64,000 bases of DNA from Streptomyces durmitorensis (GCF_023498005.1 NZ_CP097289.1:62001-126000), one strand, 5' to 3'; counted from the first letter of the stretch, positions 8,660 through 19,982 are shown. Notes: generated from the sequence alone by a model not told the origin. Numbers and translations: made by a program.

Positions 8660-9451
8660 CTACTCGTCCCAGGGCGGCTTCCCCTCGAACGCCAGATGGT
8701 GTACGTCGAAGAGGACCGCCGCCTCGACCCCGAGCGCGGGGCCGCCCATCCGCGCCGCCCAGGTCAGGAATGGACGGGGTTCGAAGCTTTGCTCCCCCAG
8801 CCCCCTGGTGTACTCCACGTGGGCGGACAGCGAGGCGATGCCGCGTTCCAAGGGTTCTCCAGTGACATCCACGGCGTGGGTGGGGTGCTCGGGGCCGGCC
8901 ATGCACACGAGGCGGACGCCACCCCAGGGCTCGAGGCCTTCGTCGGCCAACTCCGGGAAGATCCAGCGGTTGCCCGCATCCCTCGCGGCATCCAGGGCCG
9001 CGAGGCCTACCACGCGGTGATCGGCCTGGTTGGTGACACCGGCGATCATCCGCACGGTGAACGCGCCCGTCACCACCACCTCAGGCCGGTACCGGCGCAT
9101 CGCACGCACGATGTCGCGGCGCAGTGCGTAGCCGTACTCCACCACGCCGTCGCGATGGTCGAGGAACTCCACCGTGTCCACACCGACCTCGCGGGCCCCG
9201 GCCCGCTCCTCGGCCTCGCGCAGCGGTCCGGCCTCGGTGGGGTGCAGACCGTCGATGCCCGCTTCACCGCGGGTGGCAAGCAGATACGTCACCTGCTTGC
9301 CCTGAGCAGTCCAGCGTGCGACGGCCGAGGCCGCACCGTACTCGATGTCGTCCGGATGCGCCGCCACGGCCAGACATCGCTGCCAGTCCTCCGGAAGCGG
9401 CGGCAGCGGGCCATGCGAGCCGACTCCGCCCGTTTCATCTCTCGTCGTCAT
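8660..9451 (-). CDS. PIG-L/LmbE-family deacetylase
   Basis: The product has 263 residues. ATG 9451 (MTTRDETGG) is preferred over the longer frame because AAGGAG precedes it. The zinc motif AHPDD occurs at about residue 33, and a downstream histidine in NQADHRVVG fits the second metal-binding site. The family removes acetyl groups from N-acetylglucosamine-containing small molecules such as mycothiol precursors, glycopeptides or glycolipids. It lacks a signal peptide and should be cytoplasmic. The neighbours give no pathway, so the substrate is unknown; it is too divergent in context to call MshB or Mca. Confidence 0.85.
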   Translation of the reverse strand: MTTRDETGGVGSHGPLPPLPEDWQRCLAVAAHPDDIEYGAASAVARWTAQGKQVTYLLATRGEAGIDGLHPTEAGPLREAEERAGAREVGVDTVEFLDHRDGVVEYGYALRRDIVRAMRRYRPEVVVTGAFTVRMIAGVTNQADHRVVGLAALDAARDAGNRWIFPELADEGLEPWGGVRLVCMAGPEHPTHAVDVTGEPLERGIASLSAHVEYTRGLGEQSFEPRPFLTWAARMGGPALGVEAAVLFDVHHLAFEGKPPWDE

Positions 9452-9743
9452 GTACCGATCGTGACTCCTTCTTCTCGAATCGGCAGGGGCTCGCGCGCTT
9501 CTTCCCCGATCCGTAGAGACGCGCGTCGTTGCCGAACCTCCCGCACACACGGGGCGGCAGTCGGCGCAGGGCCGACGTGAAGAACTGCGTGGTCGCGGTC
9601 ATGGGGAGCGTGTGCCGCACCAGATGCTTGGCGAACAAGTGTGGCCGCGGATCGGGAAGCGCCCTCGGCGGGCGGACGTGGCGCGGCCGTTGGAAGGCCC
9701 CCCCACGGCCGGGTCGCGGGCAGCGCCGAGGATGCGCCCGCTG

Positions 9744-10535
9744 CTACGCCTGCGCGCCGCGGTAGCGAGTTGCGGGGGTGGGCTTGTTGCCGCCGGTGAG
9801 CAGAGCGGACTCCGCGGCCAGCAGGGCGTCAAGAGCTGCGTCCTGGTCCTCCAGACCAGGTGTGCACACGGTCTCCCCCAGGCGCAGGCCGCCCAGGCTG
9901 GCCGATGCGACGTCCTGCGGGGTCATCGCCCAGGGGATGTCACGGCCGGCGCCTTCGTTCCACTCCGTGGCCACGACACCGGGCAACAGCAGCTGTGTAC
10001 GGATGGGCGTCTCGGCGAGCTCACCTGCGAGGGTCCGGGTGAAGGCGACGGTGGCGGCCTTCGCCGCCGCGTAGAGAGTGCGTCGTGGTGCGCGGGGATC
10101 ATTGAGGCCCCCGCTGAAGGCCAGCAGAGAGGCCACCGTGATGATCGAGCCTTCTCCGGCGGCGAGCATTCCGGGAAGCGCGGCGCGGACCAGCTGAACG
10201 GGGGCCACGGCGTTGAGGGTGAGCAGGCGGTCGATGTCGGCGGCGTCGACATCGACGAGCGGGGCGTAGCCGCCGGCGCCGGCGTTGCTGACCAGCAGGC
10301 GCACGTCCCCCGCGGCGAGGCGACCGGCGACAGCGGTGATGCCCTCGTGGGTGCCGAGATCGGCGGGCAGCACCTCCACGGCTGCGCCCCGGGCGCGGAG
10401 CTGCCCGGCGAGGTCGCCGAGCCGGTCCGCGCGGCGCGCCACCAGGACGAGGTCGTGGTCGTCCGCCAGGAGACGGGCGTATTCGGCACCGATGCCGGAG
10501 GAAGCGCCAGTGATGAGCGCGGTAGTACGAGTCAT
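9744..10535 (-). CDS. short-chain dehydrogenase/reductase
   Basis: The product has 263 residues. ATG 10535 starts MTRTTALITGASSGIG, a classical SDR nucleotide-binding motif (TGxxxGIG). SNAGAGG stabilises the central sheet, and the catalytic YAAAK occurs at ~residue 152 with a preceding serine in TVASLLAFS. It is an NAD(P)-dependent oxidoreductase of the cytoplasm with unknown substrate. It is divergent from a MarR regulator, with an inverted repeat in the shared promoter, so it is probably repressed by that regulator until an inducer appears. Confidence 0.88.
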   Translation of the reverse strand: MTRTTALITGASSGIGAEYARLLADDHDLVLVARRADRLGDLAGQLRARGAAVEVLPADLGTHEGITAVAGRLAAGDVRLLVSNAGAGGYAPLVDVDAADIDRLLTLNAVAPVQLVRAALPGMLAAGEGSIITVASLLAFSGGLNDPRAPRRTLYAAAKAATVAFTRTLAGELAETPIRTQLLLPGVVATEWNEGAGRDIPWAMTPQDVASASLGGLRLGETVCTPGLEDQDAALDALLAAESALLTGGNKPTPATRYRGAQA

Positions 10536-10549
10536 ACCCTGAGCGTGCC

Positions 10550-10579
10550 TCAAGTGTTAGCTGGCCGTCAAACGCTTGA
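10550..10579. promoter_or_regulatory. candidate MarR operator
   Basis: TCAAGTGTT (10550-10558) and AACGCTTGA (10571-10579) form a nine-base inverted repeat with one mismatch and a 12-base spacer. It lies between the divergent SDR and MarR genes, where MarR proteins usually bind as dimers. Confidence 0.55.
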
Positions 10580-10607
10580 TGCTTATGAAGTGTCGTATCC
10601 TTGGCGA

Positions 10608-11063
10608 GTGATACGCGATGACGAGGAGCCTGTCGGGCTCGGCGCACTTGACCGGGTGACCTGGGCCTTGCGCCGCGCGGAACTGGCGGTGCAGACACTC
10701 AAGGAACAGCGGCTGCGCCCGCTGGGCATGGCCGCCGCGCACTACACCCTGCTGATGTCGGTGCACAGCGAACCAGGCCTGGCCGGCGCCGAGTTGGCCC
10801 GCCGCCTCAACGTGACCCCCCAGGCCATCGCCTCGCTGGTGGCGCGCCTGGAAGGCCGCGGGCAGTTGGAGAGGCGCGAGCATCCGCGACACCGCCACGT
10901 GCAGGAGCTGCACCTCACCGACGTCGGACGCGAAGCGCTGCGCGCCGCCGACCAGGTGATCGCCGACATAGAGCGTCACATCACCGGGGGCCTGGGAGCG
11001 GACCAGAGCACGCAGCTGCGGATGCTGCTCGACCAGGTGAGCAAGACAGTACGCAACGCCTGA
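10608..11063 (+). CDS. MarR-family transcriptional regulator
   Basis: The product has ~151 residues. The start is GTG 10608 (or GTG 10590, both in frame); no strong ribosome binding site decides, and the frame is open much further upstream over the antisense SDR gene. The winged-helix core is clear: GMAAAHYTLLMSVHSEPGLA, the recognition region ARRLNVTPQAIASLVARLEG and the wing with the DxR-like stretch QLERREHPRHRHV. The C-terminal helix for dimerisation follows. It is probably a repressor of the divergent SDR gene responding to a small phenolic or other lipophilic ligand; the ligand is inferred from the family. Confidence 0.85.
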   Translation: MIRDDEEPVGLGALDRVTWALRRAELAVQTLKEQRLRPLGMAAAHYTLLMSVHSEPGLAGAELARRLNVTPQAIASLVARLEGRGQLERREHPRHRHVQELHLTDVGREALRAADQVIADIERHITGGLGADQSTQLRMLLDQVSKTVRNA

Positions 11064-11268
11064 GCCCGTCGGTCGGCCAAGGACACACTTGTGCGTCGGG
11101 GCGTTGGCACGGCGCACGCTGCCCTCTCCCCGGCGGTCTCGGCGCATCGAATGCAGCGGCAGGCGAGGGTTCTGCCCGCCCGCGGCCCCGCTCTGCGCAT
11201 CGCCCTTGTTCGCCGGCGAGCCCGGTCGGCCGCGTCGGTTCGGTGACGACGTGCCGGCGAGTTCCGGT

Positions 11269-12901
<1,633 letters not shown>

Positions 12902-13089
12902 GTGATGACTCCCTGGAATAGGTCGAGTGCCTTCCGGTAGGACCACTGTCTGCGGAAGCTGCCCCACCGGCAGCCCCAGAGGGCGGCGGTTGAGCGGTTC
13001 CGCAAACGCGCAGTCCTACCGATATCGACGAAACCGCAGGTCACCAGCGCACGGAAGGCACTGTTGTTGCAGGTACTGGCAGAACCCCC

Positions 13090-13102
13090 CAGGTCAGACC
13101 TG
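13090..13102. promoter_or_regulatory. candidate operator of the XRE regulator
   Basis: CAGGT-CAG-ACCTG is a perfect 5-3-5 inverted repeat 19 bp upstream of the regulator's ATG, in the divergent intergenic region shared with the carboxymuconolactone decarboxylase gene. Confidence 0.45.
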
Positions 13103-13121
13103 TCAGCCCTAGCCTGACGGT

Positions 13122-13994
13122 ATGGACACCGCCCACGACATCCGCGAATTCCTCGCCAGCCGCCGCGCCAAGATCACCCCGCAGCAGGCCGGACTGCCCG
13201 CCTTCGGCAGCAACCGCCGCGTGCCGGGACTGCGTCGCGAGGAAGTCGCCCTGCTCGCCGGTGTCAGCATCGACTACTACGTCCGCCTCGAGCGCGGCCA
13301 CCTCGCCGGCGCCTCCGAGGAGGTCCTCGACGCCCTCTGCAACGCGCTCCAGCTCGACGAGGCCGAACGTGCCCACCTCTTCGACCTGGCTGCTGCGCAG
13401 CGCAGCAGGCCCGCCCGCCGCGCCAGGAGGTCACGTACTCCCGTACCGGCCAGCATCCAGCGGGTCCTGGACTCCATGACCGACAGCCCGGCCTTCGTGC
13501 GCAACGGGCGCCTGGACATCCTGGCCATCAACCGGCTAGGCCGCGCCCTGTATGCCCCGCTGTTCACCGACGCGGCACCACAGCCGGTCAACATCGCCCG
13601 CTTCCAGGTCCTGGACCCTGCCGGGCAGGACTTCTTCCCCGACTGGGACGCGGCCCTCAACACCACGGTCTCGTTGCTGCGCACCGAAGTCGGACGCGCC
13701 CCGCACGACTCCGACCTCACCAACCTGATCGGTGAGCTGGTCACCCGCAGCGACGCCTTCCGCCTCGTCTGGGCCAAGCACAACGTGCGTCTGCACCACA
13801 CCGGCCGCAAGCCCTTCCGCCACCCCGAGGTCGGTGAGCTCACCCTGGACTTCGACGCCATGGCACTGCCCGCCCAGCCCGGGCTGACCCTCACCGCATA
13901 CAGCGCCGAGCCGAACACCCGCGACCGCGACGCCCTGCGGCTGCTTTCGGCCTGGGCCGCCACCGAAGACGCACAGCACACAGAGGGTGGATGA
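13122..13994 (+). CDS. XRE-family regulator with MmyB-like ligand domain
   Basis: The product has 290 residues. The N-terminal helix-turn-helix is complete (GLRREEVALLAGVSIDYYVR at ~38-57, then LERGHLAGASEEVLDAL). Residues ~110-275 match the MmyB-like PAS-type domain, with FVRNGRLDILAINRLGRALY and the conserved RLVWAKHNV. This is a common Streptomyces class that sits divergent from SDR or AKR genes. It probably controls the divergent CMD/AKR genes through a fatty-acid-like or other hydrophobic ligand; the ligand is inferred. Confidence 0.88.
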   Translation: MDTAHDIREFLASRRAKITPQQAGLPAFGSNRRVPGLRREEVALLAGVSIDYYVRLERGHLAGASEEVLDALCNALQLDEAERAHLFDLAAAQRSRPARRARRSRTPVPASIQRVLDSMTDSPAFVRNGRLDILAINRLGRALYAPLFTDAAPQPVNIARFQVLDPAGQDFFPDWDAALNTTVSLLRTEVGRAPHDSDLTNLIGELVTRSDAFRLVWAKHNVRLHHTGRKPFRHPEVGELTLDFDAMALPAQPGLTLTAYSAEPNTRDRDALRLLSAWAATEDAQHTEGG

Positions 13995-14168
13995 TCTCCA
14001 GTCACCTGCACCGCCGCCCTCGGGCGGGCAGTTGCCCTTCCGGGGCGGCTGGGCCCCGGTGCTGTTCGCTGCTTGTAGCGGCTGGCAGGAGTGTCGCCTC
14101 GGGAACCCCCGAGGCACAGCCACAGCCATGCAGGTCGTCGCGGCCCTTCGCATAGGGTCGGACCCACG

Positions 14169-15413
14169 ATGAACAGCAACGATCCGTCCGCCGCGCCGTC
14201 CAAGGCCGACAAGGCGACCGTACGGCGGCACAATCTGAGCCTGGTGTTGCGTACGGTCCATGACGCGGGTGAGGCGACGCGCGCCGGGGTTGCCGCGCGG
14301 GTGGGGCTGACCCGGGCCGCGGTGTCCTCGCTCGTGGATCAGCTCCTCACCGAGGGGTTCCTCACCGAGTGGGGCAAGACGTTCAGCGGACAGGCGGGGC
14401 GGCCGGGTACGGCGCTGCAGGTGGCGCGGACCGGGCCCGCCGGGCTCGGGGTCGAGATCAACATCGACTACGTGACGGTGTGCGTCATCGACCTCGCCGG
14501 CACCGAGCGCGTACGCCTGGTGGAGCGCACCGACAACCGGGGCGCCCCGCCCGCCACGGTCCTGGCCCGGGCGGCGCGGCTCGCGTCGCGGGCCATCGAG
14601 TCCGCCACGGAGCAGAGGCTTCGCCCCGTCGGTGCCGAACTGGCCCTGCCCGCCCTGGTCTCCGGTGGTTCGGTGCGGCAGGCGCCGAACCTGGGCTGGA
14701 ACCGGGTGGCCGTGGAGGGGCTGTTCGCGCAGGCGTTGACGGCGCTGCATCCCACGCACCGCGCGCTGCCGGTCAGCGCCGACAACGAGGCGAACCTGGC
14801 TGCCATGGCCGAGCTGTGGTTCGGCGACAGCGACGACCGCGTGACCAGCTTCATCTACCTGACCGGCGAGATCGGTATCGGCGGCGCCCTGGTGCTGAAC
14901 GGTCAACTCCTCCGCGGCGCCCACGGGTTCGCTGGTGAGATCGGGCACGTGGTGGTGGAGCCGGACGGTCCCGAGTGCCGCTGCGGTGCGCGGGGCTGTC
15001 TGGAGCAGTACGCGGGACAGGCAGCGCTGTTGAGGACGGCGGGTCTCGACGAGAGCGCGGGCCTGACCGGGCTCGCGGAGCTGGAGCGCCGGGCGCGCGA
15101 GGGCGAGCCGCAGGCCCGGAACGCGATCGACGCGGCCGGGCGCCGGCTGGGCCGGGTGCTGTCGGGCGCGGTGAATCTGATCGACCCGGACGCGGTGATT
15201 CTGGGCGGTGTCTTCCGCGACCTCATGCCGTGGCTGGCCCCCGCCGCCGACGAGGAGCTGACCGCCCGTGTGGTGTCGGGTCTGTGGACGCCGGGCAGCA
15301 AGCGGCTGCGGGCCTCCTCCTTGTCCGGTGATGCGGCGCGGGGCGCGGCCGCGCGCGTGGTGCGCGAGGTCCTTGCGGATCCGGCGGCGTACGTGGAGCG
15401 CGTGGCGGACTGA
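14169..15413 (+). CDS. ROK-family transcriptional repressor
   Basis: The product has 414 residues. The N-terminal winged helix (VRRHNLSLVLRTVHDAGEAT, ARVGLTRAAVSSLVDQLL) is followed by a sugar-kinase-like ROK domain with ATP-site-like VEINIDYVTV, the DNEANLAA region, GEIGIGGALVLNGQ, and the zinc-binding ROK signature CRCGARGCLEQYAG. This is the XylR/NagC-type architecture used to sense sugars. It lies convergent with the beta-glucosidase/ABC transporter genes and is the best candidate repressor of the cluster, responding to xylose, glucose or an oligosaccharide. Ligand and target are inferred from neighbourhood. Confidence 0.9.
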   Translation: MNSNDPSAAPSKADKATVRRHNLSLVLRTVHDAGEATRAGVAARVGLTRAAVSSLVDQLLTEGFLTEWGKTFSGQAGRPGTALQVARTGPAGLGVEINIDYVTVCVIDLAGTERVRLVERTDNRGAPPATVLARAARLASRAIESATEQRLRPVGAELALPALVSGGSVRQAPNLGWNRVAVEGLFAQALTALHPTHRALPVSADNEANLAAMAELWFGDSDDRVTSFIYLTGEIGIGGALVLNGQLLRGAHGFAGEIGHVVVEPDGPECRCGARGCLEQYAGQAALLRTAGLDESAGLTGLAELERRAREGEPQARNAIDAAGRRLGRVLSGAVNLIDPDAVILGGVFRDLMPWLAPAADEELTARVVSGLWTPGSKRLRASSLSGDAARGAAARVVREVLADPAAYVERVAD

Positions 15414-15477
15414 CATCTCGGCCCGGGGTGGGGTGGGGGCCTGGCGGTGCCGGTCAGCCGCGCGCTCCGGGAGGGTG

Positions 15478-16857
15478 TCAGCCCCGGTGTGCCGCGATCA
15501 ACTGCCGGTACCAGTGGTAGCTGTCCTTCGGGGTGCGCTGCTGGGTGTCGTAGTCGACGCGTACGATCCCGAACCGCTTGGCGTAGCCCAGTGCCCACTC
15601 GAAGTTGTCGAGCAGCGACCACACGTAGTAGCCGCATACGTCGACGCCCGCTTCCATGGCGGCGCACAGGGCCGTCAGGTGGCTGTGCAGATAGGCGACG
15701 CGGTCCGTGTCGTGGACGCCACCGTCCTGGTCCACGACATCGTACTCGGCCGAGCCGTTCTCGGTGATGTGGATCGGCGGCAGGGCCTCGCCGTAGGTGC
15801 CCTTCAGCGCGGTCAGCAGGTCGGTGAAGGACTCGGGCACCACGGGCCAGTTCATGGCCGTGCGCCGCACGTCCGGGTAGGCCGTCTCCTGATAGCGGTT
15901 GTCCGTGGCGACGCGATGGGCGGGGTCGGGCTCGCGGTAGGGGGCGTCGGCGACCACGATCGGCCGGTAGTAGTTGACGCCGAGAAAGTCCAGCGGCTGG
16001 GCGATCAGATCGAGGTCCCCATCGCGGCGGAAGTCCTGGCGGGTGATCAGCTCTCCCCAGGTGTCCTGCTCGGTCGCGGGATAGCGGCCCGCGAGGATCG
16101 GCTCCGTCCACACCAGGTTGTGCTGGGTGTCGGCGCGTACGGTGGCCGCGCGGTCGGCGGGCGTGTCGTTCGCGGGCACGTTGCGATCGAGGTTGAGGGT
16201 GATGCCGGCTTCCCGGACGCCGGTCGCGCGCAGCGCCTTCATCGCCAGGCCGTGGCCGACGAGCAGGTGGTGTGCGGAGGCCAGGGCGCCGGTGCCCTCC
16301 TGGGCGCCAGGGGCGTGACGGCCGACGGAGTAGCCGAGGAAGGCGCTGCACCACGGCTCGTTGAGGGTGATCCAGCGGGGTACGCGGTCGGCGAGGTGCT
16401 CGGCGACGATGTGCGCGTACTCGCCGAAGCGTTCGGCGGTCTCACGCACGCGCCAGCCGCCCTGGTCTTCCAGGGCCTGCGGCAGGTCCCAGTGGTAGAG
16501 GGTGGCGGCCGGTTCGATGCCGGCTTCGAGGAGTTCGTCGACGAGCCGCGAGTAGAAGTCCAGGCCCTTGGCGTTGGCGGGACCGGATCCGGTGGGCTGG
16601 ATACGGGGCCAGGCGATGGAGAAACGGTAGGAGTCGACCCCCAGGCCGCGCAGCAGGGCCACGTCCTCGGGGTAGCGGTGGTAGTGGTCGCAGGCCACGT
16701 CGCCGGTGTCGCCGCCATCGACGCGCCCCGGGGTGTGGCAGTAGGTGTCCCAGATGGAGGGGCCGCGGCCGTCCTCCTGCGCGGCGCCCTCGATCTGGTA
16801 CGAGGCGGTGGCCGCGCCGAAGACGAAGCCGGAGGGAAAGACGGGCAAGTCACTCAT
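15478..16857 (-). CDS. GH1 family beta-glucosidase
   Basis: The product has 459 residues, normal for the family. The start is ATG 16857 (MSDLPVFPSGFVFGAATASY). The catalytic acid/base lies in TLNEP (~residue 165), the nucleophile in ITENGS (~360), and the aglycone/glycone residues in QIEG, NYYRP and WSLLDNFEWALGY are all there. There is no signal peptide, so it works in the cytoplasm on imported oligosaccharides, releasing glucose from beta-linked ends. It is the last gene of the unit with the two ABC permeases and the binding protein; 26 bases separate it from the MalG-like permease. Confidence 0.93.
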   Translation of the reverse strand: MSDLPVFPSGFVFGAATASYQIEGAAQEDGRGPSIWDTYCHTPGRVDGGDTGDVACDHYHRYPEDVALLRGLGVDSYRFSIAWPRIQPTGSGPANAKGLDFYSRLVDELLEAGIEPAATLYHWDLPQALEDQGGWRVRETAERFGEYAHIVAEHLADRVPRWITLNEPWCSAFLGYSVGRHAPGAQEGTGALASAHHLLVGHGLAMKALRATGVREAGITLNLDRNVPANDTPADRAATVRADTQHNLVWTEPILAGRYPATEQDTWGELITRQDFRRDGDLDLIAQPLDFLGVNYYRPIVVADAPYREPDPAHRVATDNRYQETAYPDVRRTAMNWPVVPESFTDLLTALKGTYGEALPPIHITENGSAEYDVVDQDGGVHDTDRVAYLHSHLTALCAAMEAGVDVCGYYVWSLLDNFEWALGYAKRFGIVRVDYDTQQRTPKDSYHWYRQLIAAHRG

Positions 16858-16883
16858 GGATGGCCTTACTTGGCTTACGTGGC

Positions 16884-17741
16884 TTACTTGACGGACCCGC
16901 CGGTGATGCCGGCGGCGATGTACTTCTGGGCGAGGACGAGCAGCACCGCTGCCGGGATCGCGGACAGGACGGATGCGGCCATGACGGAGCCCCAGTCGCC
17001 GACGTGCGCGCCGATGTACTGGTAGATGCCGAGGGTGACCGGCTTGACGTCGTCGGTGGTGTTGAGCGTGAGCGCGAACATGAAGTCGCTCCACGCGTAC
17101 AGGAAGGAGAACAGGCCCGCGGTGATCAGGGAGTTGCGGCTCATCGGGAGCACCACCTGCACGAAGGTGCGCAGTCGGCCCGCGCCGTCGACCTCTGCGG
17201 CCTCGATGACCTCCCTGGGGATGGCCACCATGAAGGAGCGCATCAAAACGATGGCGAAGGGGATGCCGAGCGAGGCGTCGGCGAGCATGAGGCCGAAGTA
17301 GGAGTTGACCAGGCCGAGATCGACGTACGCACTGTAGAGCGCGTTGGCGATGACGATGCCCGGCACCATCTGGGTGATGAGCGTGCCGAAGACGATGGTG
17401 CGGGTGCCGCGGAGGCGGAACTGGGCGAGCCCGTAGGCGGCGGGAGCGGCGATCGCGAGGCAGATGGTGACGGCGCCGAAGGCGACGGCGAGCGAGGTCA
17501 GCAGGTGGCCGCCCTGCTCGCGGATCGCGGAGGTGAACCCGGACATGTCCACCCCGTGCGGGATGGGCGAGACCTCCAGGAGGCCAGCTTCGGGCTGCAG
17601 GGCCGTGTTGAGCATCCAGTAGAGCGGGAAGAGCATCACGCCCAGGATGAGTACGCCGACGACGGTGGCGCCCCAGCGGCGCTTCGCCCTGGTGGCAGGC
17701 CGCTGAGCCGTGGGTGTCTGGGTGACGGTGGTGGTCGCCAT
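16884..17741 (-). CDS. ABC sugar transporter permease (MalG-like)
   Basis: The product has 285 residues with six predicted membrane helices. The EAA loop that docks the ATPase is clear (EAAEVDGAGRLRTFVQVVLP). The N-terminal cytoplasmic tail is Thr-rich. It begins five bases after the stop of the MalF-like gene, so the two are translationally linked and form a heterodimeric channel. No ATPase gene is nearby; in Streptomyces a shared MsiK-type ATPase normally energises such systems, an inference here. Confidence 0.92.
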   Translation of the reverse strand: MATTTVTQTPTAQRPATRAKRRWGATVVGVLILGVMLFPLYWMLNTALQPEAGLLEVSPIPHGVDMSGFTSAIREQGGHLLTSLAVAFGAVTICLAIAAPAAYGLAQFRLRGTRTIVFGTLITQMVPGIVIANALYSAYVDLGLVNSYFGLMLADASLGIPFAIVLMRSFMVAIPREVIEAAEVDGAGRLRTFVQVVLPMSRNSLITAGLFSFLYAWSDFMFALTLNTTDDVKPVTLGIYQYIGAHVGDWGSVMAASVLSAIPAAVLLVLAQKYIAAGITGGSVK

Positions 17742-17746
17742 GGCGG

Positions 17747-18706
17747 TCACTTCCCCTCGGAGCGGTTGGCCCGCAGGTAGAACACCGCGAAGACGGCGGA
17801 GATCAGAATCAGGACGTTGCCGACGACGGCGCCCGCGCCGAAGTCCAGCTGCACGAAGGAGTTCTGGTACGTGAGGGTGCCCAGGGTCTGGGTGGAGTCG
17901 GCGGGGCCGCCGTCGGTCAGGGCGAGGATCAGGTCGAGGATCTTGACCGTCGACATGAAGCCGAGAACCAGCACCACGGTGATGACCGGCTTCAGCAGCG
18001 GCAGTGTGATCGACCGGAACGTGCGCCAGGCGGACGCGCCGTCCAGGGACGCGGCCTCGTACAGCTCCTTGGGGACCTCTTGGAGGCCTCCGTAGAGGAT
18101 CACCATGTTGAAGGGGATGCCGATCCAGATGTTCACCAGGATGACGGAGAACAGGGCCATGCCGGGGCTGGTCAGCCAAGGGGTCGCGCCGCCCAGGCCG
18201 AAGGTGTCGAGGAAGGAGTTGAGGACGCCGGTGTCCTGGTCCAGGATGCGGCGCCACACGATGCCGGAGACGACCATCGGGACGAGCCAGGGCAGCAGGA
18301 TCAGCGAGCGCAGCACGCCGTTCAGCGGGAATCTCTTGGTGAAGAAGACGGCGAGCGCGAGGCCGATGCCGAACTGGCCGATCAGGGACCCGATGGTGAA
18401 GACGACGGTGTGCCACAGCGCCTTGCCGAACAGGTCGTCCTGGAAGACCTTGCTCCAGTTGTCGGTGCCGTTGAACGGGGCCTTGCCGTCGAAGAAGGTG
18501 GAGGGCGAGTAATCCTGGAAGCTCATCAGGACGTTGCGTACGAGCGGGTAGCCGAAGAAGAGCACCATGAAGAGGACCGCGGGCGCGATGAAGCCCCACT
18601 GGGAGAGCCTGCGGCGGCGCCGGGCGCGTGCCGGGTCGGGCTTCTTGACGGTGGTCGTCGGGTGATCGGCGGCGGGTGCGGTCGCGGAGGCTGTGGTGGT
18701 CGACAT
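17747..18706 (-). CDS. ABC sugar transporter permease (MalF-like)
   Basis: The product has 319 residues with a basic N-terminal tail (KKPDPARARRRRRLSQW) before the first helix and six membrane helices. The EAA motif is ELYEAASLDGASAWRTF. ATG 18706 lies ten bases after the stop of the binding-protein gene. It pairs with the MalG-like permease downstream to import an oligosaccharide delivered by the lipoprotein encoded just upstream. Confidence 0.92.
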   Translation of the reverse strand: MSTTTASATAPAADHPTTTVKKPDPARARRRRRLSQWGFIAPAVLFMVLFFGYPLVRNVLMSFQDYSPSTFFDGKAPFNGTDNWSKVFQDDLFGKALWHTVVFTIGSLIGQFGIGLALAVFFTKRFPLNGVLRSLILLPWLVPMVVSGIVWRRILDQDTGVLNSFLDTFGLGGATPWLTSPGMALFSVILVNIWIGIPFNMVILYGGLQEVPKELYEAASLDGASAWRTFRSITLPLLKPVITVVLVLGFMSTVKILDLILALTDGGPADSTQTLGTLTYQNSFVQLDFGAGAVVGNVLILISAVFAVFYLRANRSEGK

Positions 18707-18716
18707 GTTCGTCACG

Positions 18717-19982
18717 TCACTTCCCGCTCGTGGCGCGCTGCTGGGCGCGCTGGAGCGCGGCCTCGCTGGACTGCCCGGTGAGGGCGGACTGGAAGGCGCT
18801 CTGCAGGGCGAGCGACACCGACGACCAGCGCGCGCCGACCTTGGCCGTGCGCGAGCGCGCGGTGGCCACTTGGTCGGCGAGGGCGTCGAGTTCGGGCACT
18901 TCCTTGCGCCAGACGGCGGCAGCCTTCTCGTTGGCCGGGACCATCCAGCTGTTGCGCGCGTAGGTGATCTGCTCCTTCTCGCCTGCCATGCAGTCGATGA
19001 TCTTCGCGGCGGTCTTCTCGCGCGCGGTGTCACCGGTCTTGGGCACGGTCAGCACGGCGCCGCCGAGCGGGCCGACGGAGTCATCGCCCGCCTTCGGCAC
19101 GGGGATCCGGGCGATGCCCCAGTCCAGGTTCTTCTTGGTGTTGAGGGTCTCGACCTGCCACGGACCGTTGATCATCATTGCGGCGTTGCCTGCCATGAAC
19201 TGGTCGTTGACGTCGGCCTGGGTCCAGTTGACGGTCGACTTGGACAGTGAGCCGTCCTTGATGAGGCTCTTCCAGTAGTCGAGCGCCTGGGCGACCTGCT
19301 TGCTCGCGAGGTGCGACTCGTCGCCGCCGTTGGACCACATGAACGGCGTGAACTGGAAGACGCCGTCCTCCGCGCCGCCCGCGCTCAGGGCGATGCCGTA
19401 CTGCTTGCCCTTGGTGAGCTTCTTGGCGCTCTGCCGCATCTCGGCCCAGGTGGTGGGCACTTCGAGACCCGCCTTCTTCAAGGTGTCCTTGTTGTAGAAC
19501 AGGGCGAGGGTGTTCACCGTGCGCGCGGCCCCGTAGTACGTGCCCTTGTAGGAGCCGAAGTCGACGATGCCCCGCGGTATGTCCTGGGTGGACAGGCCCA
19601 GCGTGCGCAGGTCGATCAGGCCGCCGGCCTCGGCGAACGTGGGCATCTCGGAGGCGTCGAACTGGATGACGTCCGGCAGGGACTTCGACGACGCCATGCG
19701 CAGTGACTTCGTCATGACCTGTGCGGCCGGCACGCTCTGCTGCTCGATGGTGATGCCGAGCCGCTTGCTGCAGCGGGACAGGGTGGCGGCGTCCCAGCCG
19801 TGATACGAGTCGTCGGTCGACGAGTTGAGGACGGTGTAGACGTCGTCGTCGCGTTGCTGGCCGCAGCCGGCGAGCGCCGCGGTGGCCACGAGCGCGGAGA
19901 CAACGGTGAGCGGGACCGTCGCCCGCCGACCGGCGCGGCGACGCCTGCCACGCGCGCGCTCCGGTATGTGTGCTGCTGTCAC
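18717..19982 (-). CDS. ABC transporter sugar-binding lipoprotein
   Basis: The product has 421 residues. GTG 19982 is preferred: AAGGG precedes it and the protein then starts with a basic stretch and a signal peptide ending in lipobox ALAGC (~residue 38). The frame is open further upstream without a signal. The mature part is a family-1 solute-binding protein (YYGAARTVNTLALFYNKDTL, FQFTPFMWSNGGDE, NDQFMAGNAAMMINGPW). It should be anchored outside the membrane, capture an oligosaccharide and hand it to the two permeases. The GH1 and GH31 enzymes nearby point to a glucose/xylose-containing ligand. Confidence 0.92.
   Translation of the reverse strand: MTAAHIPERARGRRRRAGRRATVPLTVVSALVATAALAGCGQQRDDDVYTVLNSSTDDSYHGWDAATLSRCSKRLGITIEQQSVPAAQVMTKSLRMASSKSLPDVIQFDASEMPTFAEAGGLIDLRTLGLSTQDIPRGIVDFGSYKGTYYGAARTVNTLALFYNKDTLKKAGLEVPTTWAEMRQSAKKLTKGKQYGIALSAGGAEDGVFQFTPFMWSNGGDESHLASKQVAQALDYWKSLIKDGSLSKSTVNWTQADVNDQFMAGNAAMMINGPWQVETLNTKKNLDWGIARIPVPKAGDDSVGPLGGAVLTVPKTGDTAREKTAAKIIDCMAGEKEQITYARNSWMVPANEKAAAVWRKEVPELDALADQVATARSRTAKVGARWSSVSLALQSAFQSALTGQSSEAALQRAQQRATSGK

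Noticed and set aside
9612..10607. Long N-terminal extension of the MarR frame
   Set aside because: It is a shadow of the SDR gene on the other strand; the MarR fold begins only after 10608.
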